Part shown: piece by piece, positions 1-6,135 of the stretch
Layout: each line of letters opens with the position of its first letter
Numbering within the stretch: position 1 is the stretch's first letter
Source of the DNA: an uncultured Fibrobacter sp.
GTDB taxonomy: Bacteria > Fibrobacterota > Fibrobacteria > Fibrobacterales > Fibrobacteraceae
Assembly (NCBI GenBank): GCA_947306025.1
Contig: CAMZFJ010000042.1
Location: 1 to 9,603, forward strand
Length of the DNA stretch: 9,603 nt
Direction of reading: 5' to 3'
Translations under genes and position numbers: made by a program
Notes under the pieces: generated by a model
The model's input: the letters and a program-made list of their open reading frames with translations, nothing else
Databases searched by the model: none
What the model was told of the DNA's origin: nothing

Positions 1-176
1 GATTCAGGGCGGACAATAACGTCCATACGTGCAGCAGGCGTGCCATCGGCCAATTGAACAAGCACCGCGATGGAGTTTTCCGTTTCCATCGACGATCCAG
101 CGGTACGACCGCTATCGCAGGCGACATTGCAAAGTGCTAACGTCGCCAACCCATATGTCCACGCCCGTTTAATCAT
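1..176 (-). CDS. Lipoprotein with regulatory-like beta-sandwich start (partial, 3' end outside window)
   Basis: Only the first 58 codons are present; the gene runs off the left edge. It starts at ATG 176-174, behind an AGGAG Shine-Dalgarno (184-188 on the plus strand, 7-nt spacing). The N-terminus is basic (K3, R4), followed by a hydrophobic stretch and a probable lipobox ending VAC at C20, with N17 an unusual -3 residue. C16 is a second, poorer candidate. The mature part reads DSGRTAG, then an acidic METEN segment, then a strand-like ADGTPAARMDVIVRP that resembles the start of a carboxypeptidase-regulatory-like beta-sandwich. Its ATG overlaps the TGA of the upstream TIGR02147 gene in an ATGA quartet, so the two are almost certainly co-transcribed and translationally coupled. 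I recall Fibrobacter lipoproteins with a similar start but cannot confirm a family. Function unknown; an envelope-anchored binding or structural role is inference. Confidence 0.82.
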   Translation of the reverse strand, partial: MIKRAWTYGLATLALCNVACDSGRTAGSSMETENSIAVLVQLADGTPAARMDVIVRPE

Positions 177-1039
177 TTTTTATCTCCTGCACCTTCCCCT
201 ATTATTATAGTATTTTCCGAAGCCCCTCCTTTACGGGCTACCGGGTAAAATGCCATAGAAAGCTGCATAACACGGTCAGGATTCTTGGCACCGTCTACTC
301 TTTTTTGGACTAAACGGCGGAATTCCCTCAACATGTCGCCCAAATCCTCGAAGCAGGACTGGTCTACAGAAAGAGTCAGTGTAGAAATATTCCTTTCATT
401 GACGGGGACGTTTTCGAGCGCATCGCTCGCAAGGCTCAGCACCTGGCGCTGGAAATTGCGCACGGCCTTCGCCTTTTCGGGACCCCCTACTGTCAAATGG
501 GCTTCGGTGAGTGCGAGCTTACCCGAGGCAAGCTTTTTCACGAGACCGACGCTCTTTAAAGTTTCAATGGCTTCGAGAGCCTGATCCTCGGTAATCGGCG
601 GGCAAATATCCCTAGCAATCTGCTTGACATTTACCACCCCACCGTTCAATTCCAGGTAGGCGCGTACCGCAGGAATCCACCAGTTTTCAAGAAGTTTAAG
701 TTCGGCGGCTTGCAACGAATGACGTTCCACATCGCGGAGCGAGAGGGCTTTCGCCATAAGTTCTTCGCGCTTAGTCTTATCCTTGCTGACAGCAGCAGAA
801 TAAAGGAGGTCGAAGTATTCGGCCTCGCGACCACTCAGCGCAAGGATTTCCTTTGCCGCAGGTAATGCATGAGCAGGCAAGTGCTGCTTCTTTTGCAATA
901 CGCGATAGAGATAGCTGGAGTCTAGCCCGAGCTTATCACCCATCATGCGGTAGCTGTAGAAGGGCATCTCGACCTTGCGCCTGTCGTAGAATTCCTTCAA
1001 GAAGTCGCGGTAGTCCGCTATGTCAGAAAAAGTAACCAT
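173..1039 (-). CDS. TIGR02147 / DUF4423 family protein, probable regulator
   Basis: A cytoplasmic protein of 288 residues with no signal peptide or membrane segment. It fits the Fibrobacter paralogous family TIGR02147. The N-terminus has the DYRDFLKEFYDRRK start (10-23), FYSYRMMGDKLGLDSSYLYRV (27-47, which looks like a helix-turn-helix) and the conserved REAEYFDLLY (71-80). A WWIPAVRAYLEL segment (120-131) precedes a winged-helix-like region (about 135-185), and the C-terminal part is helical plus beta. Regulation of the coupled lipoprotein or its operon is inferred from the family's HTH-like N-terminus and from the ATGA overlap; no target is known. The start could be TTG 1042 or ATG 1039. 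I chose ATG because the family motif follows at the usual distance and neither codon has a clear Shine-Dalgarno. A TTGACA promoter lies upstream. Confidence 0.88.
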   Translation of the reverse strand: MVTFSDIADYRDFLKEFYDRRKVEMPFYSYRMMGDKLGLDSSYLYRVLQKKQHLPAHALPAAKEILALSGREAEYFDLLYSAAVSKDKTKREELMAKALSLRDVERHSLQAAELKLLENWWIPAVRAYLELNGGVVNVKQIARDICPPITEDQALEAIETLKSVGLVKKLASGKLALTEAHLTVGGPEKAKAVRNFQRQVLSLASDALENVPVNERNISTLTLSVDQSCFEDLGDMLREFRRLVQKRVDGAKNPDRVMQLSMAFYPVARKGGASENTIIIGEGAGDKK

Positions 1040-1081
1040 CAATATCTAAAATATTTAAATCTCGCTCGCGTTGCCCTACTA

Positions 1082-1111
1082 TGTAAACATTTGGTATGGA
1101 CTTTTTGTCAA
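1082..1111 (-). promoter_or_regulatory. Promoter for the TIGR02147-lipoprotein pair
   Basis: On the minus strand a perfect TTGACA (-35, 1111-1106) is followed after 18 nt by TTTACA (-10, 1087-1082). This would leave a leader of about 35 nt with no evident Shine-Dalgarno. The -10 lies in the near-palindrome ATGTAAACAT (1081-1090), a possible operator half-site pair, though this may be chance. A TATTTT at 1053-1048, 8 nt before ATG 1039, is an alternative -10, but it lacks a convincing -35. Confidence 0.5.
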
Positions 1112-1115
1112 TGGG

Positions 1116-1130
1116 TGCGGCGGAGCCGCA
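1116..1130. repeat. GC triloop hairpin TGCGGC-GGA-GCCGCA
   Basis: A perfect 6-bp inverted repeat with a 3-nt loop, just upstream of the TTGACA box of the minus-strand operon. Similar GC hairpins with 3-nt loops occur at 2041-2051, 2068-2080, 6069-6081 and 6136-6148, always outside genes or touching a stop codon. No T-run follows on either strand, so it is not a normal intrinsic terminator. Confidence 0.6.
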
Positions 1131-1155
1131 GTTTCTTGAACTTCGGGAGGAATAT

Positions 1156-1232
1156 AGTAATTAGTGGACAGTAGGAAGTAGGAAGTGGTTAGTGGTTGGT
1201 GGTTAGTGGTTTGTGATTAGTGGTTTGTGATT
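1156..1232. repeat. Degenerate heptanucleotide tandem repeat (AGTGGTT family), 11 units
   Basis: Eleven consecutive 7-nt units fit without a gap. They are AGTAATT, AGTGGAC, AGTAGGA twice, AGTGGTT twice, GGTGGTT, AGTGGTT, TGTGATT, AGTGGTT and TGTGATT. The register resumes at 1326-1346 (AGTAGGC, TGTGGTT, AGTGATT) after two other repeats. It is non-coding: frames read mostly as low-complexity V/S/G with stops. The array fills the gap between divergent genes. Confidence 0.8.
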
Positions 1233-1240
1233 AGGAATGT

Positions 1241-1272
1241 GTCATCCTAAGGACCGAAGGGACGAAGGATCC
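1241..1272 (+). repeat. GTCAT-headed imperfect palindrome (dispersed intergenic repeat type)
   Basis: The element opens with GTCATCCTAAGGACC and closes with GACGAAGGATCC; ATCCT near the start pairs with AGGAT near the end. It resembles the GTCAT...GGATCC dispersed repeats seen in many bacterial genomes. A second, divergent copy lies on the minus strand at 1938-1971, and a shorter GTCAT hairpin at 6197-6221 also serves as a terminator stem. Confidence 0.6.
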
Positions 1273-1282
1273 AGTGAAGGTT

Positions 1283-1326
1283 TAGACGATAGACCGCTGC
1301 GCTGGTAGACGAAAGACGATAGAAAA
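1283..1326 (+). repeat. Heptanucleotide repeat (TAGACGA family) interrupted by a GC-rich core
   Basis: Units TAGACGA (1283-1289) and TAGACCG (1290-1296), a 9-nt GC-rich core CTGCGCTGG, then TAGACGA (1306-1312), AAGACGA (1313-1319) and TAGAAAA (1320-1326). The same heptamer recurs at 2025-2064 on the minus strand and at 9148-9175 on the plus strand. Confidence 0.7.
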
Positions 1327-1346
1327 GTAGGCTGTGGTTAGTGATT
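1326..1346 (+). repeat. Second short array of AGTGGTT-family heptads
   Basis: Three further 7-nt units (AGTAGGC, TGTGGTT, AGTGATT) immediately follow the TAGACGA block, sharing its last base. Two more degenerate heptads (ATGAATA, GTTGGTA) carry on to 1360. The last contains the TTGGTA that serves as a likely -35 for the gene at 1390. Confidence 0.55.
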
Positions 1347-1354
1347 ATGAATAG

Positions 1355-1383
1355 TTGGTAGAACCGCGAAAATAAATTACATT
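1355..1383 (+). promoter_or_regulatory. Leaderless-type promoter for the zinc-ribbon gene
   Basis: TTGGTA (-35, 1355-1360), a 17-nt spacer and TACATT (-10, 1378-1383) are followed by only 6 nt before ATG 1390. Transcription starting 7 nt past the -10 would begin on the A of the ATG. No Shine-Dalgarno lies in those 6 nt, which fits a leaderless mRNA. Confidence 0.5.
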
Positions 1384-1389
1384 ACGGGC

Positions 1390-1881
1390 ATGAAATGTCC
1401 TCATTGCCATAAATCTATAGAGAATAATTATCTATATCCAAAAGACTGGAACTCATATGGTTACCTGTCTCCATTAATAACTTGTCCAAAATGTAACAAG
1501 GATTTTCTTTGCAAAGCCTTCCACGAACCCGCAGCGGAAGGAGTCGACAAGAAATGGCTCAATGTCGGCATTCCTCTAAAACGCGCACTCATTTGCACAG
1601 CAATTGGGGCGGTTTGCTGGGGCGTCATTTACTATGTTTCAAATCCAATCATTTCACTAAGCATAAAAGAGTTTTTGGCATTAAGCAGCGTCTATTTCCT
1701 AGCGTTTGCGATAATCTATTGGATGACCGTAATCCGCATCAAGTCTGGGAAAGAAGCCAAAATCCTGTTAAAGCTCGTTCAAGAATCCGAAAAGCGCCTG
1801 CAAGACGAGAACTATGCACGAAGGCTCTACAACTTAGGCTATAAAGTGCCGGAAAAATATTTGCCCAAAGACTTGCAATAA
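1390..1881 (+). CDS. Zinc-ribbon membrane protein, function unknown
   Basis: 163 residues. The N-terminus MKCPHCHKSI carries C3 and C6, and TCPKC carries C32 and C35, so two CxxC knuckles about 26 residues apart should form a zinc ribbon. Two hydrophobic segments follow (about 65-83 and 95-116), then a charged helix (118-145) and a short tail ending KYLPKDLQ. Predicted topology: zinc ribbon and C-terminal helix on the same, probably cytoplasmic, side with a hairpin of two membrane helices. The first 40 codons are richer in A/T than neighbouring genes. It is alone on its strand between repeat-filled gaps, so context gives no clue to its job. I do not recognise a named family. Confidence 0.82.
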   Translation: MKCPHCHKSIENNYLYPKDWNSYGYLSPLITCPKCNKDFLCKAFHEPAAEGVDKKWLNVGIPLKRALICTAIGAVCWGVIYYVSNPIISLSIKEFLALSSVYFLAFAIIYWMTVIRIKSGKEAKILLKLVQESEKRLQDENYARRLYNLGYKVPEKYLPKDLQ

Positions 1882-1891
1882 AGCGATAAAC

Positions 1892-1916
1892 AAAAAAGCC
1901 CGACATTACGCCGGGC
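1892..1916 (-). terminator. Intrinsic terminator for the FKBP transcript
   Basis: On the minus strand the stem GCCCGGCG / TGTCGGGC (five Watson-Crick pairs, then a G-U, C-G, G-U extension) closes a TAA loop and is followed by TTTTTT (1897-1892). It sits about 165 nt past the FKBP stop and only 10 nt past the stop of the convergent gene. The plus strand has no T-run after the stem, so that gene lacks an evident terminator of its own. Confidence 0.75.
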
Positions 1917-1937
1917 AAATAACACCGTTTCTTTTAT

Positions 1938-1971
1938 GGATCCTATCGGCTCTTCGAGCCTCCAGAATGAC
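1938..1971 (-). repeat. GTCAT-headed imperfect palindrome, second copy
   Basis: On the minus strand it opens with GTCATTCTGGAGGCTC and ends with AGGATCC, with an internal GGCTC-GAA-GAGCC hairpin. It matches the head and tail of the 1241-1272 element but not its middle, as expected for a dispersed hairpin family whose stem varies. Confidence 0.55.
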
Positions 1972-2024
1972 AAACACACTCGTTCTAGACAAACAACATA
2001 AGCAGTTCCCGACAGCAATCCCTT

Positions 2025-2064
2025 TCGTCTCTCGTCTGTAGGGCGAAGCCCGTTCTTTCGTCTA
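2025..2064 (-). repeat. TAGACGA heptad repeat with central GGGC-GAA-GCCC hairpin
   Basis: Reading the minus strand: TAGACGA (2064-2058) and AAGAACG (2057-2051), a hairpin core GGGC-TTC-GCCC (2051-2041), then CAGACGA (2038-2032) and GAGACGA (2031-2025). The plan is heptads, GC core, heptads, as at 1283-1326. It lies downstream of the FKBP stop and would be transcribed before the terminator at 1892. Confidence 0.65.
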
Positions 2065-2067
2065 AAA

Positions 2068-2080
2068 GCGGCTCTGCCGC
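2068..2080. repeat. GC triloop hairpin GCGGC-TCT-GCCGC touching the FKBP stop codon
   Basis: A perfect 5-bp stem with a 3-nt loop. Its outer base overlaps the last base of the FKBP TAG stop (2082-2080). The PorV-like gene has a similar hairpin starting two bases after its stop (6069-6081). Confidence 0.6.
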
Positions 2081-3270
2081 TATTCTTCGCCAAGGTATTC
2101 CACAGCAAAGATGAGCGTTGCGCCGCCAGGAATCGGACCTGCGCCGCGGCTGCCGTAGCCAAGGCCAGGCGGCACCACGAGGATTCTCTTTTCGCCGGGG
2201 AGCATGCCCTGCACACCGAGTTCCCAACCGCGAATAACGTTGCCTGCGCCGAGTTCAAACGCAAACGGCTGACCGCGATCGCGAGAGCTATCGAACTTGT
2301 AACCGTTCACCATCCAACCCGTGTAATGCACAATCGCGCGGCGGCCAGCACGGGCCGGTTCGCCTTCACCCTGCTTCACGATTGCATAACGCAAACCTTC
2401 AGGACCATTTTCGAACTTGAGGAGCGTCGTATCCGGGAAGAAGTCCATGTTCTTTGCCAATTCCGGATCCAGTTCAGACGAAACCATCTCGACGCGGAAC
2501 ACGAGCGTGGAGTTCGGCGGAATCATCGAGAATGCCATAGCGCCATAGCCCATCGCCGGAGAAACGCGTAACCAGCGCACACCGCCTTCGCGCATGCCGT
2601 CAAGGCCCGTTTCCCAGCCCTTGATCATCTTGCCAGCGCCCATCACAGCTTCGAGCGGCTTGCCCAAATCCTTGGAGCTACCGAACTTGCGGCCAGACAA
2701 GAGCCAACCCGTATAGTGGACCTTAATTACGTTACCCGAAACGTTAGCCTTGCCGTTACCGACCTTTTCATCAAAGACCTTGAGGCCGCGGCCCATGTCA
2801 CGCCACTTGAGCTTTTCAACATCCGCAGGGAATTTGTCTGCTTCAAGCGGCTTTTCAGCATGAACAAGTTCAACAACGAACATCAAGTCGCTATTAGGCG
2901 GAATGCCTTCGAGAGAGTTGTCGCCATAAGCCATCACGGACGGCACCGAGAGCTTGCGGATTTCGCCAATCTTCATGCCCACAAGGCCCTTGTCCCAGCC
3001 TTCAATCACCTGGCCCATGCCAACCGTAAATTCAAGCGGTTTTTCGCTGTAATAGGAATTTGCAAAATACGGAGCTTCAACAGTCGAGTCGGTAGCCGCT
3101 TTGTTCACAATGGCACTGTCTACCGCCAAGTATCCTTTATAATGAACCTTAATCAATTGACCTGCACGGATGGGCTCTCCACGGCCTTCCTTGACCGTTT
3201 CAACCTTGAACGGGACAGCCCAAGCGACACTACAAGCAAGTAACACAAGAAAAAACTTTAATTTTAACAT
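2080..3270 (-). CDS. Exported triple-domain FKBP peptidyl-prolyl isomerase
   Basis: 396 residues. The N-terminus has a signal peptide, cleaved after about A18 (SVAWA), or alternatively processed as a lipoprotein at C13 (LLAC). Three FKBP domains follow at about 22-138, 161-264 and 290-394. FKBPs catalyse cis-trans isomerisation of Xaa-Pro bonds, here in the periplasm or envelope. Domain 3 keeps the expected pocket: Y316, F326-D327, F336, V345-I346, W349, Y372, I380, F388. Domain 2 has G197 for the Asp, L206 for the Phe and M215 for the Val. Domain 1 has an insertion before its F69 and A70 in place of the Asp. Domains 1 and 2 may therefore bind or chaperone rather than catalyse. The start at ATG 3270 has an AGGAG 5 nt upstream (3276-3280). 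Transcribed alone, divergent from the 3343 operon. Confidence 0.94.
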   Translation of the reverse strand: MLKLKFFLVLLACSVAWAVPFKVETVKEGRGEPIRAGQLIKVHYKGYLAVDSAIVNKAATDSTVEAPYFANSYYSEKPLEFTVGMGQVIEGWDKGLVGMKIGEIRKLSVPSVMAYGDNSLEGIPPNSDLMFVVELVHAEKPLEADKFPADVEKLKWRDMGRGLKVFDEKVGNGKANVSGNVIKVHYTGWLLSGRKFGSSKDLGKPLEAVMGAGKMIKGWETGLDGMREGGVRWLRVSPAMGYGAMAFSMIPPNSTLVFRVEMVSSELDPELAKNMDFFPDTTLLKFENGPEGLRYAIVKQGEGEPARAGRRAIVHYTGWMVNGYKFDSSRDRGQPFAFELGAGNVIRGWELGVQGMLPGEKRILVVPPGLGYGSRGAGPIPGGATLIFAVEYLGEE

Positions 3271-3342
3271 AATATCTCCTATCTTATAAAATAGAAAATG
3301 CTAGTTTTTGAGAGTAAGGATTTATCGTAAACGGATTTAAAT

Positions 3343-3906
3343 ATGCTATCAATCATTATCGTCATCGCGATTGTGCTATTGTCCATCGTCCTCGCCGGCA
3401 TCGGCATCTATGTGGGCACGCGCAATTCCGACGAAAAAGAGCCGTCCAAGCCGGTCATCGACGTATCGGGCCAGTATGCCGCCATCGGCCGCCCCGCCCG
3501 CGAGACGCTCACCGCCGTAAAGCCATCCGAAGCATCTATCAAGGCTTGGCTCGAAACGCAAGATTTAACTCCCGAGCAAAGGTTATTCTACATCGAGCAG
3601 TGGAACAACACGCTAGAGGAAACTATAAAAACGATTGACGAAGGGGACAAGAACGGCACCGCCACTTACAGGATTGTACTTGGTCCCAAAGGCAAGAATT
3701 ATTGTAAATTCGTCAGCGAGGAAAATTTCATCACCCGCGAACAGATTCGCAATCACGCGGAAATTCTACCCCCCTATGTCTTGGGCTGCGACTGTAAGCT
3801 CTTACCGAAGCAACCCTGGGAAAACCCGAGCAAATCCGGATGGAAGGCTGTGATCCCTACACACGGAAACACCTATAGCGTCCCGGATTGGAGGCAACTT
3901 GCGTAA
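3343..3906 (+). CDS. Single-pass anchored envelope protein, function unknown
   Basis: 187 residues. One hydrophobic segment (about 3-24) has no obvious cleavage site and is followed by a charged linker, so it is probably an N-terminal anchor with the rest outside the cytoplasm. Visible features are a helical stretch (62-100, including DLTPEQRLFYIEQWNNTLEE) and a soluble region with C121, C149 and C151 (GCDCKLLPKQPWE). The short tail reads YSVPDWRQLA. I recognise no family. Upstream signals are weak: a GGAT (3333-3336) 6 nt before the ATG. Its last 8 bases overlap the start of the PorV-like propeller gene, so the two form an operon and are likely made in fixed ratio. A partnership at the envelope is inferred from that arrangement only. 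Confidence 0.85.
   Translation: MLSIIIVIAIVLLSIVLAGIGIYVGTRNSDEKEPSKPVIDVSGQYAAIGRPARETLTAVKPSEASIKAWLETQDLTPEQRLFYIEQWNNTLEETIKTIDEGDKNGTATYRIVLGPKGKNYCKFVSEENFITREQIRNHAEILPPYVLGCDCKLLPKQPWENPSKSGWKAVIPTHGNTYSVPDWRQLA
3890..3894 (+). promoter_or_regulatory. GGAGG ribosome binding site that fixes a TTG start
   Basis: GGAGG lies 4 nt before TTG 3899, inside the last codons of the upstream gene. It supports TTG 3899, which gives a complete signal peptide. The next in-frame ATG (3941) would remove most of that peptide. Confidence 0.75.
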
Positions 3907-6067
3907 GTCACTATTATCAGCTATTCTTTTAGCCCCTGCCATGGCTCTTGCCGCAGGTTCGGCAATCATCACTCTCCAGATGCCCGTTGGCGCCCGCCAG
4001 CTTGGTATGGGCGAAGTCGGTGCAGCACTTGCCGATGACGCCACCGCCATGTATTACAACCCGGCCGGCCTTGCATTCGGACCTCTTGCCGATGAATGGC
4101 GCAGTTCCTACAAAGCCGATGCCAAGCAAACGCCGTTCTTTACGCACATGGCATCCCGCAGCAAAAACGGGTTCTTCGACAAGAGCGAACTCTGGGCAGG
4201 TACCACCAAGGGCATTCTCAAGTTCGACGGCGAACAGTGGGTCAACTACTACTCCGTCACCTTGCAGGGCAACGCAAAAATTAAAGACGCCGTACGCACC
4301 TTCGTCGGCACCGAACGCGGGCTCGACGAATACACGCGCGTCGTGAAAGCCTTCAACGATGTGAAGAACGCCGACGACGAATCTCACGTGGTCGAAGTCA
4401 AGATGCCTTGGGACTTGGTCGTGAAGGACACCATCACCGCAATCCTTTACGAAAGCCTCACCGAAAAACTCTGGGTCGGTACACCGAAGGGACTCTACCG
4501 CTTTGACGGCAAGAGCTGGAAAACTTTCGAAACCGAACTCGGCGAACGCCGCATTACAGCCCTCGCCAAGCAAGGCGCCTCCCTCTGGATTGGTACGGAT
4601 AACGGCCTCTTCATCTACCGCAACGGCGCCTTCGAACAGAAAGGCAAGGTCCTCCCGAGCCAAAAGATTAATGCACTTGTGTGGTCCGAAAACCGCAAGG
4701 AACTTTACGTAGCCGTCGATGGCGCAGGTGTTGCACGCCTCACCCCGAAGAAGAGCTCGAACGACAAAGACCGCTGGAGCCTGTTCAACCAGGAAGACGG
4801 CATCATGGACTTGAACCCGACCGCACTCGCCGTCGATAGCTCGGGTCACGTCTGGGCAACCCACAAGGGCGGTCTCTCGCACTTTACGCTGCGCAAGTGG
4901 GAACAGGTGCAATTCGCCAACAACACTGTAAACGACGTTTCTGTAGACCGCAAGGGTGCTATTTGGATTGCCACCGACCTCGGCGTTTGGCGCCACCTGC
5001 CGGATTACGCTACCGCAAGCGGACGTAAGGCAGAACTCGAACGCAGCTCTAAGGAAGATCCCGAAGCCACCAAGCGCGACGACGAATGGATGCACTACCA
5101 CCAGGGCAACGGCCTCTCGACCAACAGAGTCTGGGCTGTACTCCCCGAAGGTAACGATGTGTGGTTCAGCACGGCGAACGGCATGGAACAGTACAAGGAC
5201 GCCGACTACCAGCTCACCGCATTCTACGAAAAGCTTTTGCCGGTCCTCAACATCCCTGACCTTTACCACCTCTATGGCGGCATGACCATTCCTCTGAACG
5301 ACTGGGGAACGCTCGGTGTTTCCGTGAACTTCGTCTCGTTCGGTTCTACAGTAGTTTCGGGAGACTTGGATGCAGATGACCTTGTGGCCTACAACAGTTC
5401 CGAAATCGTCGGCGGCGTGAGCTATGGTACGCGCTTCCCGAACGACTGGGGCCTTGGCCTTTCTATCAAGTTCTTCTACTCCGACTTGAGTTCCGGCGCA
5501 GGCGCTGGCGCAGAAGAAGCCACAACGTTTGGTTACGCATTCGACGTCGGTATTTTGAAGAAGAACCTCATTGTCCCGAAGCTCAACTTCGCATTGGTTC
5601 TCGCAAACATCGGTCCTAGTGTTTACTACGTAGACAAGACCATCGAAGACCCGATTCCTTTGACCTGGCGCCTCGGACTTTCTTATGAAATCTTGAGCAT
5701 GGCCGACTACAAGTGGACTGTGGCATTCGACTACAACCGCGAAGTCGTGATTGACGACGACGAAGGCAATCCGGAACCGTTCTACATCGCTTGCTGGAAA
5801 GCATTCTTTGACCCGGAAAACGACAAGACGAATACGTTCCTCCAAGGCGTGTTCAACTTCGGTACTGAATTCATTTATTCTAACACGATTGCACTTCGCT
5901 TGGGCTACCTCTACGACCGCGTCGGCAAGCGCAACGAAGTGGACTTTGGCGTGGGCGTGATGCTCTCTGACGTTTTGCAGTTCGACTGGGCAACAATCAA
6001 GAACGTAGGCAGAGCGGACGGCGTTCGCGACGGCCAGATGCGCTTCGGCATGCTGTTTAAGTTCTAA
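3899..6067 (+). CDS. PorV-like outer-membrane barrel with inserted beta-propeller
   Basis: 722 residues from a TTG start. The signal peptide MRKSLLSAILLAPAMALA is followed by the PorV/PorQ (UPF0164-like) signature: MPVGARQLGMGEVGAALADD at 28-47 and AMYYNPAGLAF at 50-60. Residues 98-437 hold about eight blade motifs of two-component-regulator propeller type. They begin near 98 (LWAGTTKGILKFDG), 134, 191 (LWVGTPKGLYRFDG), 229 (LWIGTDNGLFIY), 269, 318, 355 and 421. From about 458 to 722 the alternating GLGLSIKFFYSDL-type strands and the terminal RFGMLFKF look like the rest of the barrel. PorV proteins are FadL-like barrels; the type IX secretion PorV shuttles cargo at the cell surface. Here the propeller is inserted just after the N-terminal NPAG motif. 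Cargo binding or surface sensing is inference. It overlaps the upstream anchored-protein gene by 8 bases. Confidence 0.88.
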   Translation: MRKSLLSAILLAPAMALAAGSAIITLQMPVGARQLGMGEVGAALADDATAMYYNPAGLAFGPLADEWRSSYKADAKQTPFFTHMASRSKNGFFDKSELWAGTTKGILKFDGEQWVNYYSVTLQGNAKIKDAVRTFVGTERGLDEYTRVVKAFNDVKNADDESHVVEVKMPWDLVVKDTITAILYESLTEKLWVGTPKGLYRFDGKSWKTFETELGERRITALAKQGASLWIGTDNGLFIYRNGAFEQKGKVLPSQKINALVWSENRKELYVAVDGAGVARLTPKKSSNDKDRWSLFNQEDGIMDLNPTALAVDSSGHVWATHKGGLSHFTLRKWEQVQFANNTVNDVSVDRKGAIWIATDLGVWRHLPDYATASGRKAELERSSKEDPEATKRDDEWMHYHQGNGLSTNRVWAVLPEGNDVWFSTANGMEQYKDADYQLTAFYEKLLPVLNIPDLYHLYGGMTIPLNDWGTLGVSVNFVSFGSTVVSGDLDADDLVAYNSSEIVGGVSYGTRFPNDWGLGLSIKFFYSDLSSGAGAGAEEATTFGYAFDVGILKKNLIVPKLNFALVLANIGPSVYYVDKTIEDPIPLTWRLGLSYEILSMADYKWTVAFDYNREVVIDDDEGNPEPFYIACWKAFFDPENDKTNTFLQGVFNFGTEFIYSNTIALRLGYLYDRVGKRNEVDFGVGVMLSDVLQFDWATIKNVGRADGVRDGQMRFGMLFKF

Positions 6068-6081
6068 GGCGCCGAAGGCGC
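6068..6081. repeat. GC triloop hairpin GCGCC-GAA-GGCGC directly after the stop codon
   Basis: A perfect 5-bp stem (6069-6073 with 6077-6081) around GAA, beginning two bases after the TAA of the PorV-like gene. There is no T-run, so it more likely protects the 3' end or is part of the adjoining repeat than acts as a terminator. Confidence 0.55.
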
Positions 6082-6130
6082 AGTTACTAGTTACTAGCTA
6101 CTAGTTATTAGTCACTGGTCATTAGTTAGA
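6082..6130. repeat. Degenerate heptanucleotide tandem repeat (AGTTACT variant), 7 units
   Basis: Seven units in strict 7-nt register: AGTTACT twice, AGCTACT, AGTTATT, AGTCACT, GGTCATT, AGTTAGA. They share the AGT opening and period with the 1156-1232 array but have a different local consensus, as if each locus had been homogenised separately. Confidence 0.78.
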
Positions 6131-6135
6131 ATTTG

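Noticed and set aside
1081..1090. ATGTAAACAT as a firm operator site
   Set aside because: It is short, has an imperfect centre and occurs once, so chance in A/T-rich promoter DNA cannot be excluded. It is mentioned only in the promoter entry.
1156..1346. CRISPR-like array
   Set aside because: The units are 7 nt, directly adjacent and degenerate, with no unique spacers and no cas genes nearby.
1839..2264. Minus-strand open frame of 141 codons overlapping the end of the FKBP gene
   Set aside because: It crosses repeats, a terminator and the FKBP C-terminal domain in another frame and has no domain or ribosome binding site.
3929..5845. A 638-codon open frame on the minus strand opposite the PorV-like gene
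   Set aside because: The plus strand shows a signal peptide, PorV motif, propeller repeats and barrel strands. The antisense frame gives no recognisable domains and is Val/Glu/Cys-rich, as expected for a shadow of biased codon use.
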